DNA from: Methanobacteriota archaeon | GTDB taxonomy: Archaea; Thermoplasmatota; Thermoplasmata; UBA10834 | Direction of reading: 5' to 3' | DNA length: 37,349 nucleotides | NCBI GenBank assembly: GCA_020347565.1 | Contig: CP070732.1 | Location: 1-37,349, forward strand | Shown: positions 8,286-16,023 of the stretch, piece by piece | Layout of the letters: every line of letters begins with the position of its first letter | Numbering within the stretch: the stretch's first letter is position 1 | The notes under the pieces: generated by a model | Told to the model about the DNA's origin: nothing | The model's input: the letters and a program-made list of their open reading frames with translations, nothing else | The model's database searches: none | Position numbers and translations under genes: made by a program

Positions 8286-9299
8286 TCAAGAGATCTTGAT
8301 CCTCGGGTCAAGGTACAGCAGGACAAGATCGGCAAGGAAATTCGCTATGACGACAGCGATCCCGCCTATCACGATTATGAACTGCAGTATCGGAAAGTCC
8401 AAACTGTAGATAGCGTCGATCGTTCTCTTGCCAATTCCAGGATAGCCAAATATGACCTCTACCTGGTACGCTCCTCCTATAATGAACGCAACATCCATCG
8501 CTATGAGCGCCACCATCGGCGGCATGCCGTTCGGCAGCGCATGTCTCCTCAGCACCTGGTAGTCGCTGAGGCCCTTGGCCCTGGCTGTCATTATGTAGTC
8601 TTCCGTCATGACGTCTATTAGCGAACTCCTCATGACGAGCGAGATGCCTGCCAGCGTGCCGAGCGCCAGGGTGATCGACGGCACCACAAGGTACTTCGCA
8701 ACGCTCAACATGATGGGAAACGTCCATTTGAACTCCGTTCCGTAACGGTCGGTATCGTAGTATCCGCTCGCTGGGAACCTGGGCCACCAGTCGATGCCCA
8801 GCGGTTGCGAGCTGAACAGAAGCTGCAATATGATCGCGAACCAGAACACAGGCATTCCGTAGAAGAAGAGCGAGACGGCTATCGACGAAAGGTCGAAGGC
8901 GCCGCCCCGCCTGTAGGCGGCGTACGCGCCGATGACCATCCCGAGCAGGATGGTGAACACCGTAGACGCGCCGACTAACAGGAGGGTCCACCGCATATCC
9001 AACATGATGATATCCAGCACTTCGCGTTCGTTGGCCATATACGAAGTGCCCCAATCGCCCGTTACGGCGTTCTTCATGTAGATCACGTACTGTTCGAGCA
9101 CGCTCTCGTTCAGGTGAAACTTGTCGATCAGCTCCCACTTGAGCGAATCGTCGAACTTGGGGTCCCTTGGAATCATGTTCAGAATCGGCTCGCCAGGCAT
9201 GAGATGGATCAACATGAAGTTGAGGGTCATTATGCCGAGGATCGTAATCACGACATTGATCAGTCTGCGACCGATGATGCGCCTGAAGGAGCGAGCCAT
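8286..9299 (-). CDS. DppB/OppB-type peptide ABC transporter permease
   Basis: A 337-residue inner permease subunit of ordinary length for the family. It starts with a basic tail and a first helix (about 12-33) with LIHLMPGEP after it. The middle carries several helices, and the EAA loop reads ARAKGLSDYQVLRRHALP. The C-terminus ends LLYLDPRIKIS, the usual end of DppB proteins. It pairs with the DppC-type permease whose ATG lies 15 nt after this stop. Its own ATG directly abuts the TAG of the upstream PKD membrane protein with no spacer, which suggests translational coupling. Unlike its partner it has no added domains. No ATPase subunit gene accompanies it here. Confidence 0.95.
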   Translation of the reverse strand: MARSFRRIIGRRLINVVITILGIMTLNFMLIHLMPGEPILNMIPRDPKFDDSLKWELIDKFHLNESVLEQYVIYMKNAVTGDWGTSYMANEREVLDIIMLDMRWTLLLVGASTVFTILLGMVIGAYAAYRRGGAFDLSSIAVSLFFYGMPVFWFAIILQLLFSSQPLGIDWWPRFPASGYYDTDRYGTEFKWTFPIMLSVAKYLVVPSITLALGTLAGISLVMRSSLIDVMTEDYIMTARAKGLSDYQVLRRHALPNGMPPMVALIAMDVAFIIGGAYQVEVIFGYPGIGKRTIDAIYSLDFPILQFIIVIGGIAVVIANFLADLVLLYLDPRIKIS

Positions 9300-11288
9300 C
9301 TATCCACCCCCTTCGCCGCCCTCGATGAGCCTCTGAAGCAGCAACTCATCCTTCTTCATCTGTGCCTCCTCAAGCGTCATGCCCTCGTTCTCGAGGCGGA
9401 CCATTCTGCGCTTGAGGAAGTGCATCCTGATGACAATGATCAGGGGAACAGCGAAGACGGTGCCGAGCGATGTGTAGTCCCACCAATCCCATATGACGAC
9501 TTTCTCGACGAACGCCTCATCGACGGAGACCCTCACTGTCACATTCTGGGTGTGAAACTCCTGAAAGAATCCTATCTTGTTGTCGCTGAACCACAAAGCT
9601 ATCTCGTAGCTCCCTGGGTACTGATAAGAGTGAGTGAAGACGCGGGTGGTGTTCCTGCCGTCGTAGTCCGTGAGGTTCAGGTGCAGTGGGGCAGTGCCGT
9701 CCCCGAAGTCGACCTTTGCCTCTATCACGTCGTTCTCGCGATCGGATATCACCAGCGTGAATTCTATCTCCTCCCCCGGGATTGCCTTGTCACCGGATTC
9801 ATAGGAGAAATCGAAGGCGACCAGATTTGGAGGCATGTTGTCCGACGTCGCATTGAGCGTATGCGAGACTGTCGTCTCATGTCCCTCTCGGCCGTCCGTG
9901 ACGACCACGGTGACGTTGTACAGCCTGGTCTCCGTGACCCTCAGGACCTGGACGAACTCGTACCAGGCGGTTCCTCCAGCGGATACGTTCACCACGGGTT
10001 CGGTCGCGTTGTCCAAGTACCAATACGCCGTCAGGTTCTCTCCGTCCGGCTCCCACGCCGAGATCGAAAGACGGACATCAAGGTACCCTATCGTCGAGTT
10101 GATTATGATGCTCCCAGGTTCGACGTTGATCGTTGTGACGACGCCTGGCACCTGGTTCTCCGCGACGACGACGGTCACGGTATCGGATTTGTTGTGCGGG
10201 AAGACCTGATTGTCCCCGAGCGCGTCGCTCACGTTCATCCGTATCGTGTAGTCGCCGACCTCCTCGAACACATGCGTCACGTTGCACCAAGCGAGAGCGC
10301 CGGGCTCTGTCGCGTCCGTGTGCACGACCTCTTCCGTGCCATCGGAGTAGTTGAAGGTCCATGTGAGCGGGTCACCCTCGGGGTCCGTGGCGTTCCCGTA
10401 GAATGTCACGGACCTGCCAGGCTCGATCGTGGAGGCCGAGGCCGTCAGGAGAATCGTCGGCGCTCGGTTCGCTGGTACATAGACCTCTATAGTCGCATTC
10501 GACGTCACATTGTTGCCAAATACGTCCGAGATCGTGACGTTTAGCTGGTACTCGACGGTGTAATCACCGGTCCCCTGCTCGACCTCCGGGCTCCAGACGT
10601 GCGTCTGATTCACATAACGGTCCTCGAAGGAGCCGTCCGTCGTGTTCGTCGCCGTCGCGCCGTCGCCGAACTCCCAGAGTACATCCACAGGGTCGCCGTC
10701 CGGGTCCATTACGCTGACGGTCAAGTTGAGGACCTCGTCGACGTCCACATCAGCGTCTTGTGGCGTAGAGATGAACTCCGGCGGGCCGTTGAGCACCACA
10801 TCCACGCCTATCGTCTGAGACTGGTTGAAAGATCCGTCATTGACGTAAACCCTTACAATGAAGTATGTCATCGAAGGGTCCTCGGGGCGCGTGAAGTTGC
10901 CAAGGGAGTTGTACGTGAATTTCTGGACGACGCTTCCGGGGTTACCAGTGACATTCACGGATACTCCGCTATCCGGATTGGGAATGTAGCCCGGGAGGAA
11001 CATGTCGAAGAATATCGTGAACGTGAGGCTCGTACCTGTGTTGCTCGAAGCGTTTACCCAGAATGTGACCTCCTCGCCGACATACGCCGGGCTCGGCGAA
11101 GCGATGAAGGACTGGAAGGTGACTACCTGGGTAGACGCCGGAATACCTTCATCGCTGTTGTCTGAATGGTCCCCGACAAGGCCGAACATCAGGGACGCCG
11201 AAGCGCCCACGGTCATCAAGACCGCTGCAAGGATGATTGCCGGCAATCGGTACGCAGATTGGCCGGCTGGCCTCACCATCTTCCGCAT
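9300..11288 (-). CDS. Membrane protein with five PKD-like domains, first gene of the importer block
   Basis: About 662 residues. An N-terminal hydrophobic segment (LPAIILAAVLMTVGASASLMF) is followed by about five tandem PKD or Ig-like domains. WEFGDG and FGDG motifs are clear in the second and fifth; the others are more diverged. Near the C-terminus a second helix (TVFAVPLIIVIRM) leads to a charged, probably cytoplasmic helix of about 40 residues rich in E, K and R. The protein would span the membrane twice with its PKD array outside. Start choice is uncertain: ATG 11288 has AGGGGAT upstream, while in-frame TTG 11324 follows GAGGGGGGA. The stop touches the DppB start, so it is surely co-transcribed with the permeases. 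It is not a standard transporter subunit; a receptor or scaffold role is inferred. Confidence 0.85.
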   Translation of the reverse strand: MRKMVRPAGQSAYRLPAIILAAVLMTVGASASLMFGLVGDHSDNSDEGIPASTQVVTFQSFIASPSPAYVGEEVTFWVNASSNTGTSLTFTIFFDMFLPGYIPNPDSGVSVNVTGNPGSVVQKFTYNSLGNFTRPEDPSMTYFIVRVYVNDGSFNQSQTIGVDVVLNGPPEFISTPQDADVDVDEVLNLTVSVMDPDGDPVDVLWEFGDGATATNTTDGSFEDRYVNQTHVWSPEVEQGTGDYTVEYQLNVTISDVFGNNVTSNATIEVYVPANRAPTILLTASASTIEPGRSVTFYGNATDPEGDPLTWTFNYSDGTEEVVHTDATEPGALAWCNVTHVFEEVGDYTIRMNVSDALGDNQVFPHNKSDTVTVVVAENQVPGVVTTINVEPGSIIINSTIGYLDVRLSISAWEPDGENLTAYWYLDNATEPVVNVSAGGTAWYEFVQVLRVTETRLYNVTVVVTDGREGHETTVSHTLNATSDNMPPNLVAFDFSYESGDKAIPGEEIEFTLVISDRENDVIEAKVDFGDGTAPLHLNLTDYDGRNTTRVFTHSYQYPGSYEIALWFSDNKIGFFQEFHTQNVTVRVSVDEAFVEKVVIWDWWDYTSLGTVFAVPLIIVIRMHFLKRRMVRLENEGMTLEEAQMKKDELLLQRLIEGGEGGG

Positions 11289-11385
11289 ACCAGCATCCCC
11301 TGATGTGGCGTTCCTATGTGCCAACGGGTGTCCCCCCTCGCGTCAATTCGGCGTCTCCGCGCGAGCGACTGAAAAGGTTTCAGAT

Positions 11386-11400
11386 AAGTGATTATCACTT
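11386..11400. promoter_or_regulatory. Palindrome AAGTGAT-T-ATCACTT at the predicted importer start site
   Basis: A perfect 7-1-7 palindrome. It lies 20-25 bp downstream (minus-strand sense) of a TATA-like box at 11421-11430, so it would overlap the transcription start of the importer operon. A second, overlapping symmetry (GATAA, 11383-11387, with TTATC, 11392-11396) shares the same centre. This is where an archaeal repressor would block initiation. The symmetry is seen; the role is inferred. Confidence 0.5.
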
Positions 11401-11420
11401 TCGCCGCTACGGGACTTATG

Positions 11421-11430
11421 CTATTTAATC
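11421..11430 (-). promoter_or_regulatory. TATA box of the importer operon
   Basis: The minus strand reads GATTAAATAG, an archaeal TATA-like element. The predicted start is near 11400, giving a leader of roughly 75-110 nt to the TTG at 11324 or ATG at 11288. No other gene lies on the minus strand behind it, so it is the natural promoter for the block from 11288 to 5739. Confidence 0.5.
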
Positions 11431-11623
11431 ATGCCGAGTTTGGAGGAATCCGAGTAGTTCTTGTCGACAAGAGGGTTCCGTATTCGAAACGCCTCGGGGC
11501 GTCAAAGCCCGTCAGGTCATGGGGTACTCAGAGGCGTGACTCTTCACCGGACGTCTCATCCTCGAAAGCGTGGCGCGGCCGGTCGCCAGGCCTTCATCGC
11601 GATGGCTCTTGACTGACCAGAAG

Positions 11624-11659
11624 CCGTCTTCATCGTAGGGCAACCCTACGTCGAAACGG
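11624..11659. other. Strong hairpin in the long intergenic region
   Basis: CGTAGGG (11634-11640), loop CAA and CCCTACG (11644-11650) form a perfect 7-bp stem. It extends outward across a 2x2 internal loop to TTC/GAA and, past a bulged C, to CCGT/ACGG. The result is about 14 bp in 36 nt. It sits in the middle of 11289-12034, which has no convincing gene. It may belong to a small RNA or a transcript end. No tRNA, rRNA or open frame with coding character is seen around it, and no promoter is clearly assigned to it. Confidence 0.35.
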
Positions 11660-11891
11660 AGCCGCGTGATGCTGGTGTTCTTCGCGCATACTGACACTAG
11701 GCGACAGCACGTCAGCGAGCGATCATCTGTCCGAGACGCCTGCGTCGCTAATCATATCGCGACAGGGCACAGCAGGCCGCCCAAGACCTCTTTGACGGCC
11801 TATCGCGCACCAGGCTGCCAAGAAACGACCGCACATATGGCTAATCAGACTTCCGATTGACAGACAAACACGGGGAACATCGAACGACATC

Positions 11892-11930
11892 CAATCGGAT
11901 TTCAATCGACATTCCTAATGTTTTTATATC
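11892..11930 (+). promoter_or_regulatory. Hydrogenase operon promoter with tandem CAATCG boxes
   Basis: A good archaeal TATA box (TTTTTATATC, 11921-11930) lies about 105 nt before the first hydrogenase gene and predicts a start near 11950. Just upstream, CAATCG occurs twice on the same face of the helix (11892 and 11903, 11 nt apart). A third, inverted copy is at 11854-11859. TCCGATTG (11852-11859) and CAATCGGA (11892-11899) are perfect 8-bp inverted arms. This arrangement suits an activator bound above the TATA box; that role is inferred. Confidence 0.5.
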
Positions 11931-12034
11931 ACGGCTCGATTCTCTCAACTGCGGGGCCCAATGGCAGGTCTGGCGACGTTTTGCCGCGGGCCTATTGAGG
12001 TGCGAGCGAGACGGCAAGTGAAGGATGAGATAGC

Positions 12035-13060
12035 GTGATGATTCTGAAGATGAAGAAAGAAGACCTCTCCGCCTTCCTTGAGACCGTCAAGGAGTGGGGG
12101 GAGCTCTGGGGTCCTACAAGGAAGGGTGAGAGGGTAGCCTTCGAGAGGGTCGAAGCCCTCTCCCAGATGGACCTCAAAGCCGCGAGGACGATAATACCGC
12201 CGAAGAAGCTCCTCTATCCGCCCCGGTTCACGATGTTCGACTTCGACGACGAGGGGTACGTGGAACGCACCGGCGACGTGCCCAACAGAATTCTGTTCGG
12301 CATTCACCCGTGCGACATACACGGCATACAGATCATGGACACGATGTTCCTCGAGGAGTACAAGGACCCGTACTACGCCGAGAGGAGGGAGAAGACTCTC
12401 CTCCTCGGCCACAGCTGCATACCCGACGAGAAGTGCATGTGCTTCGCAACGGACACGGAATTCATCGCCGAGGGATTCGACCTGTTCTTCACCGACCTGA
12501 AGATGTTCTACCTCGTATGGGTCGGGTCGAGCCGGGGGCACGACCTCGTCCGCATGAAACCCGAGCTGTTCAGCCGGGACATAGGCAAGGACGACATCCT
12601 GAACTACACTGAGTACAGGAAGTGGAAGACGTCACAATTCAGCGCGAACGCGGACTTCACCGGCATGCCAGACATATTCGAGCTCGGTTACGACAGCTCC
12701 ATATTGGACGAGCTGGCCGAGAAGTGCCTCTCGTGCGGTCAGTGCACGATGGTCTGTCCGACCTGCAACTGCTTCAACGTAGTCGACGAGGTCGAGCTCG
12801 GCAGCGTCGAAGGCACGAGGGACCGTTTCTGGGACAGCTGCATGTTCCGCGAGTACTCTCTGGTCGCTGGGGGGCACAACTTCAGGGACAAGCGCGTTGA
12901 CAGGTTGAAGCTGTGGTATACTCACAAGCTCCAGGCGTACATAGGCGAGTTCGGGGAGCCGGCCTGCGTCGGCTGCGGCAGGTGTGTCGCGACCTGTCCG
13001 GTGGATATCAACGTCGTCACGGTCGCAAACGCCCTCAGAGAGCAGGAGGTGGGCAAGTGA
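12035..13060 (+). CDS. hydB: [NiFe] hydrogenase (sulfhydrogenase-type) beta subunit, iron-sulfur protein
   Basis: A 341-residue cytosolic electron-transfer subunit. The first ~220 residues match the HydB/AsrA N-terminal domain (FGIHPCDIHGIQIMD is typical). Two ferredoxin-like clusters follow: CLSCGQCTMVCPTCNC near residue 232 and CVGCGRCVATCP near residue 312. It would pass electrons between the hydrogenase module and the flavin subunit encoded next. The operon order (beta, gamma, delta, alpha) is that of Pyrococcus sulfhydrogenase. Translation may start at GTG 12035 or ATG 12038; only a weak AAGGATGA is seen upstream. The stop overlaps the next start as GTGA. Sulfite reductase subunit A is a homologue, but the downstream hydrogenase genes decide the call. 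Confidence 0.9.
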   Translation: MMILKMKKEDLSAFLETVKEWGELWGPTRKGERVAFERVEALSQMDLKAARTIIPPKKLLYPPRFTMFDFDDEGYVERTGDVPNRILFGIHPCDIHGIQIMDTMFLEEYKDPYYAERREKTLLLGHSCIPDEKCMCFATDTEFIAEGFDLFFTDLKMFYLVWVGSSRGHDLVRMKPELFSRDIGKDDILNYTEYRKWKTSQFSANADFTGMPDIFELGYDSSILDELAEKCLSCGQCTMVCPTCNCFNVVDEVELGSVEGTRDRFWDSCMFREYSLVAGGHNFRDKRVDRLKLWYTHKLQAYIGEFGEPACVGCGRCVATCPVDINVVTVANALREQEVGK

Positions 13061-13959
13061 GGAAGCTCTGTGTCGTACTCGAGGACCGCGAGGTCCAGGA
13101 CAATCCGTACAAGCCGGAGATGTGGAGGATCGTCCGCAGGTATCCTCTCACGAACGACGTCAACTTCTTCCAGGCGCGGTCTGTCGATGTCGACCAGGCG
13201 CTGAGGATGAACTACCTGCCCGGGCAGTTCGTAATGGCTTCTGTGCTCGGCGAGGGTGAGGCGCCCTTCTCTATATCGTCGACGCCATCACGTCCAGGGC
13301 TTCTCGAGTTCTGCATACAGAGGGTCGGCACCTTGACCGAGACGCTCTTTAGCCTCAAGGAGAACCAGACCGTCGGACTGCGGGGGCCGTACGGGAACGG
13401 TTTCCCCATTGACAAGATGGAGGGGAAGGACATACTGATCGTCGCCGGGGGACTGGGTGCGGCGCCCCTGAGGTCGCTCCTGCTGTACGTGCTGGACAAC
13501 CGAGACAGGTTCGGCGACATCGCCTACCTGCACGGAGCCAGGACGCCTGGCGAGATGCTGTTCAGGGAGGAGTTCCTTCAGCTGAAGGAGCGTGACGATC
13601 TGAACTGCCTGCTCACGGTAGACAAGGACGACACGGGCCAGTGGCCCGAGAGGGTAGGCATGGTGACAGATCTCTTCAAGGAGCTGGGCGGGATCGACGC
13701 GAAGAACACGTACGCCGCGGTCTGCGGCCCGCCCGTGATGTACAAGTTCGTGATGCAGCGCCTCGTCAAGCTCGACATACCGAAGCACCAGATACTCATG
13801 ACCCTTGAGCGTCGCATGAAATGCGGCGTGGGCAAGTGCGGCCACTGCGCAATCGAGTACCTGTACACCTGCATCGACGGTCCCGTGTTCACCTACTGGG
13901 ACGTGCTCCACATGAAGGAGCTCATCGGCAAGGGGGTGAGCAGCGATGTCATCGCCTAA
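13057..13959 (+). CDS. hydG: [NiFe] hydrogenase gamma subunit, FAD/NAD(P)-binding
   Basis: A 300-residue flavoprotein of the ferredoxin-NADP reductase or dihydroorotate dehydrogenase electron-transfer type. It carries an FAD-binding barrel with FSISSTPS, a Rossmann half with IVAGGLGAAPLRSLL for NAD(P), and a C-terminal Cys cluster (MKCGVGKCGHCAIEYLYTC) for a [2Fe-2S] centre. It would exchange electrons with NAD(P)H. I chose GTG 13057 because GGAGGTG (13044-13050) is ideally spaced and the start overlaps the hydB stop as GTGA. The open frame extends further upstream, but that part lies in hydB and has no homology. Its stop overlaps the next gene by 14 nt. Confidence 0.92.
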   Translation: MRKLCVVLEDREVQDNPYKPEMWRIVRRYPLTNDVNFFQARSVDVDQALRMNYLPGQFVMASVLGEGEAPFSISSTPSRPGLLEFCIQRVGTLTETLFSLKENQTVGLRGPYGNGFPIDKMEGKDILIVAGGLGAAPLRSLLLYVLDNRDRFGDIAYLHGARTPGEMLFREEFLQLKERDDLNCLLTVDKDDTGQWPERVGMVTDLFKELGGIDAKNTYAAVCGPPVMYKFVMQRLVKLDIPKHQILMTLERRMKCGVGKCGHCAIEYLYTCIDGPVFTYWDVLHMKELIGKGVSSDVIA

Positions 13960-14740
13960 GATCGGCGTGTACGGCTTCACCGGCTGCGCCGGCGACCAGC
14001 TGATGATACTCAACTGCGAGAACCAGCTCGTAGACCTGTTCGGCGCGACCGAGATACGGTCGTTCTCGATGGCCAAGAGCGACAACCACGAGGGCGAGCT
14101 GGACGTGGCGTTCGTCGAGGGGTCGATATCCACGGAGGAGCAGCTCGAGCACCTGAAGGACATCAGGAAGCGCGCCAAGATGCTCATCGCCATAGGGACC
14201 TGCGCCTGCTGGGGAGGACCGCAGGCCATGAAGCTGGAGGAGGGCGGCTTCGAGAAGAGGTACAAGGGCGTGTACGGCAACGCGAAGATCACCGTGTCGA
14301 AGGCGTTCGAGGCGCAGCCCGTGGACGCCTTCGTCAGGGTCGAGCTGAAGATACCAGGGTGCCCGATCGACAAGTCGGAGTTCCTCGGCGCTGTCTCGAA
14401 GCTCGTCGCCAAGAGGCATCCGTACCTGTACCGCTTCCCCGTGTGCGCCGAGTGCAAGTGGAAGGAGAACCCGTGCATATTGTGGGAGGGCAAGTTCTGT
14501 GCCGGACCGCTGACCAAGGCGGGGTGCGGTGCCGTGTGCCCGTCTCACAACATGCCGTGCGTCGGATGCTGGGGACCCACGGACGACCTCAACGTCGGCG
14601 CGGAGTACAACCTCCTCAAGGAAAAGGGCTACGGCCCCGATGAGATAGTGCAGAAGATGAAGAAGTTCGGAGGGGCGGGCGTCGCCAAGTTGGTGAAGGA
14701 GATCAAGCCTACCGCCAAAGAGAAGGAGGCGAACAAATGA
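13946..14740 (+). CDS. hydD: [NiFe] hydrogenase small (delta) subunit
   Basis: A 264-residue small subunit that carries the iron-sulfur relay from the active site. It shows the N-terminal proximal-cluster segment (FTGCAGDQL, Cys14), GTCACWGG, and PGCP, all expected ligand regions. A C-terminal Cys-rich part (from CAECKWKENPC to CVGCWGP) belongs to the further clusters of group 3 enzymes. Where many small subunits have C-x-x-C, this one reads C14-A-G-D17. AGGGGGTGA lies before the ATG, inside the end of hydG. The stop overlaps the large-subunit start as ATGA. Length is close to the Pyrococcus delta subunit. Confidence 0.95.
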   Translation: MSSPKIGVYGFTGCAGDQLMILNCENQLVDLFGATEIRSFSMAKSDNHEGELDVAFVEGSISTEEQLEHLKDIRKRAKMLIAIGTCACWGGPQAMKLEEGGFEKRYKGVYGNAKITVSKAFEAQPVDAFVRVELKIPGCPIDKSEFLGAVSKLVAKRHPYLYRFPVCAECKWKENPCILWEGKFCAGPLTKAGCGAVCPSHNMPCVGCWGPTDDLNVGAEYNLLKEKGYGPDEIVQKMKKFGGAGVAKLVKEIKPTAKEKEANK

Positions 14741-16023
14741 AGACGCTCGAGGTCGTGCCGCTGGCCAGGGTCGAGGGGGATGGCGGCATAACGGTCACCC
14801 TGGACGGGAAGAAGGTCAAGAAGGTCACGCTCGACGTACACGAGGGTCCGAGGCTAATCGAGCAGCTCGTCAGGGGAATGAAGCCCGAGGACGATGTCAA
14901 CGTCGTGCCGAGGATATGCGCGATCTGCACTCTGTCCCACAAGTACGCAGCCCTGAGGGGCCTGGAGAAGGCGCTCGCGATCGACCCGCCGGAAAAGGCG
15001 CAGCTGACGCGGGACCTGATGATGCTCGGGGAGAACGTGGAGAGCAACTCGCTGCACACCTACCTGCTCGCGCTCCCCGACTTCCTCGGCTACCCGTCCG
15101 CCATAGCGATGCTGAACGATTACGGGGACGACGTCAAACGAGCTCTCAGACTGAAGAAGTTCGCCAATCACGTCATGGAGGTCACGAGCGGCAGGATCGT
15201 CCACGGCGAGAACCCCGGGCTCGGAGGCTTCGGCAAGTACCCGTCGAAAAAGCAGCTGAGCGAAATCGCCCTCAGAGCGAGGGAGCTGGTGCCCGACGCG
15301 GTCAGGGCTGTCGAGCTGTTCGCGTCGTTCGAGTATCCGGAGTACCCGGAGGTCGACACTAACTTCATGTCAGTCAACGCCCCGAACAAGAGGTTCGGGC
15401 TCGCGGGCGACACGATACTCATATCGAAGGGCAAGGAGACGGATGCCGAGGACTACAGGAAGCTCACGTCCGAGAGGGTCGTCCCGCACTCGTTCGCCAA
15501 GAGGTCGGATTACAAGGACAAGTCGTTCGCCGTCGGCTCGAACGCGAGGCTCATCAACATGGGTGAGCGCATCGAAGGACGGGCGGGGGACCTGTTCAAG
15601 GAGCACTTCAGCGACAGATGGCTGAAGAACCCGTTGTTCAACAACCTCGCGCAGGCCATTGAGATGACCTGGGCCCTGGAGCAGATGCCCGAGGCGACGG
15701 AGAAGATAGCCGCGCTCGAGGACCCGAAGAGGACAGAGGCCACGCGTGACACGGGCTCGGGGACCGGCGCCGTCGAGGCGCCAAGGGGCGTGCTCTACCA
15801 CCACTACGAGGTGAAGGACGGCCTCATCGAGGTCGCGGACATCATCACACCGACCGCTCAGAACCTGGACGACGTCGAGGTGCACATGAAGGCGTGCGCC
15901 GAGAGGATGCTGGCGGACGGCAGGGGCGACGATGAGCTGCTGCCGGCGCTCGAGATGATCGCGAGGGCGTACGACCCATGCATAAGCTGCGCCACACACC
16001 TGGTGACCCTGAAGAGGCTCTGA
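14737..16023 (+). CDS. hydA: [NiFe] hydrogenase large (alpha) catalytic subunit
   Basis: A 428-residue catalytic subunit that binds the NiFe(CN)2CO site for reversible H2 oxidation. The nickel ligands are visible as the L1 motif RICAICTLSH (Cys61, Cys64, His68) and the L2 motif DPCISCATH (Cys415, Cys418, His421). RVEG (11-14) supplies the conserved Glu. The seven residues after His421 (LVTLKRL) are the peptide removed by the maturation protease encoded next. L1 has Ala where Gly is most common (RxCGxC). With the flavin and HydB-like partners this points to group 3b, the bifunctional NADP-linked hydrogenase or sulfhydrogenase. Group 3c and 3d enzymes have different partners. The sulfur-reducing activity known in Pyrococcus cannot be inferred from sequence. 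Confidence 0.95.
   Translation: MKTLEVVPLARVEGDGGITVTLDGKKVKKVTLDVHEGPRLIEQLVRGMKPEDDVNVVPRICAICTLSHKYAALRGLEKALAIDPPEKAQLTRDLMMLGENVESNSLHTYLLALPDFLGYPSAIAMLNDYGDDVKRALRLKKFANHVMEVTSGRIVHGENPGLGGFGKYPSKKQLSEIALRARELVPDAVRAVELFASFEYPEYPEVDTNFMSVNAPNKRFGLAGDTILISKGKETDAEDYRKLTSERVVPHSFAKRSDYKDKSFAVGSNARLINMGERIEGRAGDLFKEHFSDRWLKNPLFNNLAQAIEMTWALEQMPEATEKIAALEDPKRTEATRDTGSGTGAVEAPRGVLYHHYEVKDGLIEVADIITPTAQNLDDVEVHMKACAERMLADGRGDDELLPALEMIARAYDPCISCATHLVTLKRL

Noticed and set aside
9114..10544. A 476-residue plus-strand open frame opposite the PKD membrane protein
   Set aside because: It is a low-complexity shadow of the minus-strand gene with no recognisable motifs, no ribosome site and no neighbours on that strand.
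11666..11860. A 64-residue plus-strand open frame in the long intergenic region
   Set aside because: No ribosome site, promoter or protein-like pattern supports it, and similar-sized frames occur by chance throughout the window.
12913..13056. N-terminal extension of the hydrogenase gamma subunit
   Set aside because: The frame is open, but this part lies wholly within the beta-subunit gene. The GTG at 13057 has an ideal ribosome site and an overlapping stop-start.
13288..14517. A 409-residue minus-strand open frame across the hydrogenase gamma and delta genes
   Set aside because: It spans a gene junction on the opposite strand, while both hydrogenase genes have clear motifs and overlapping starts.
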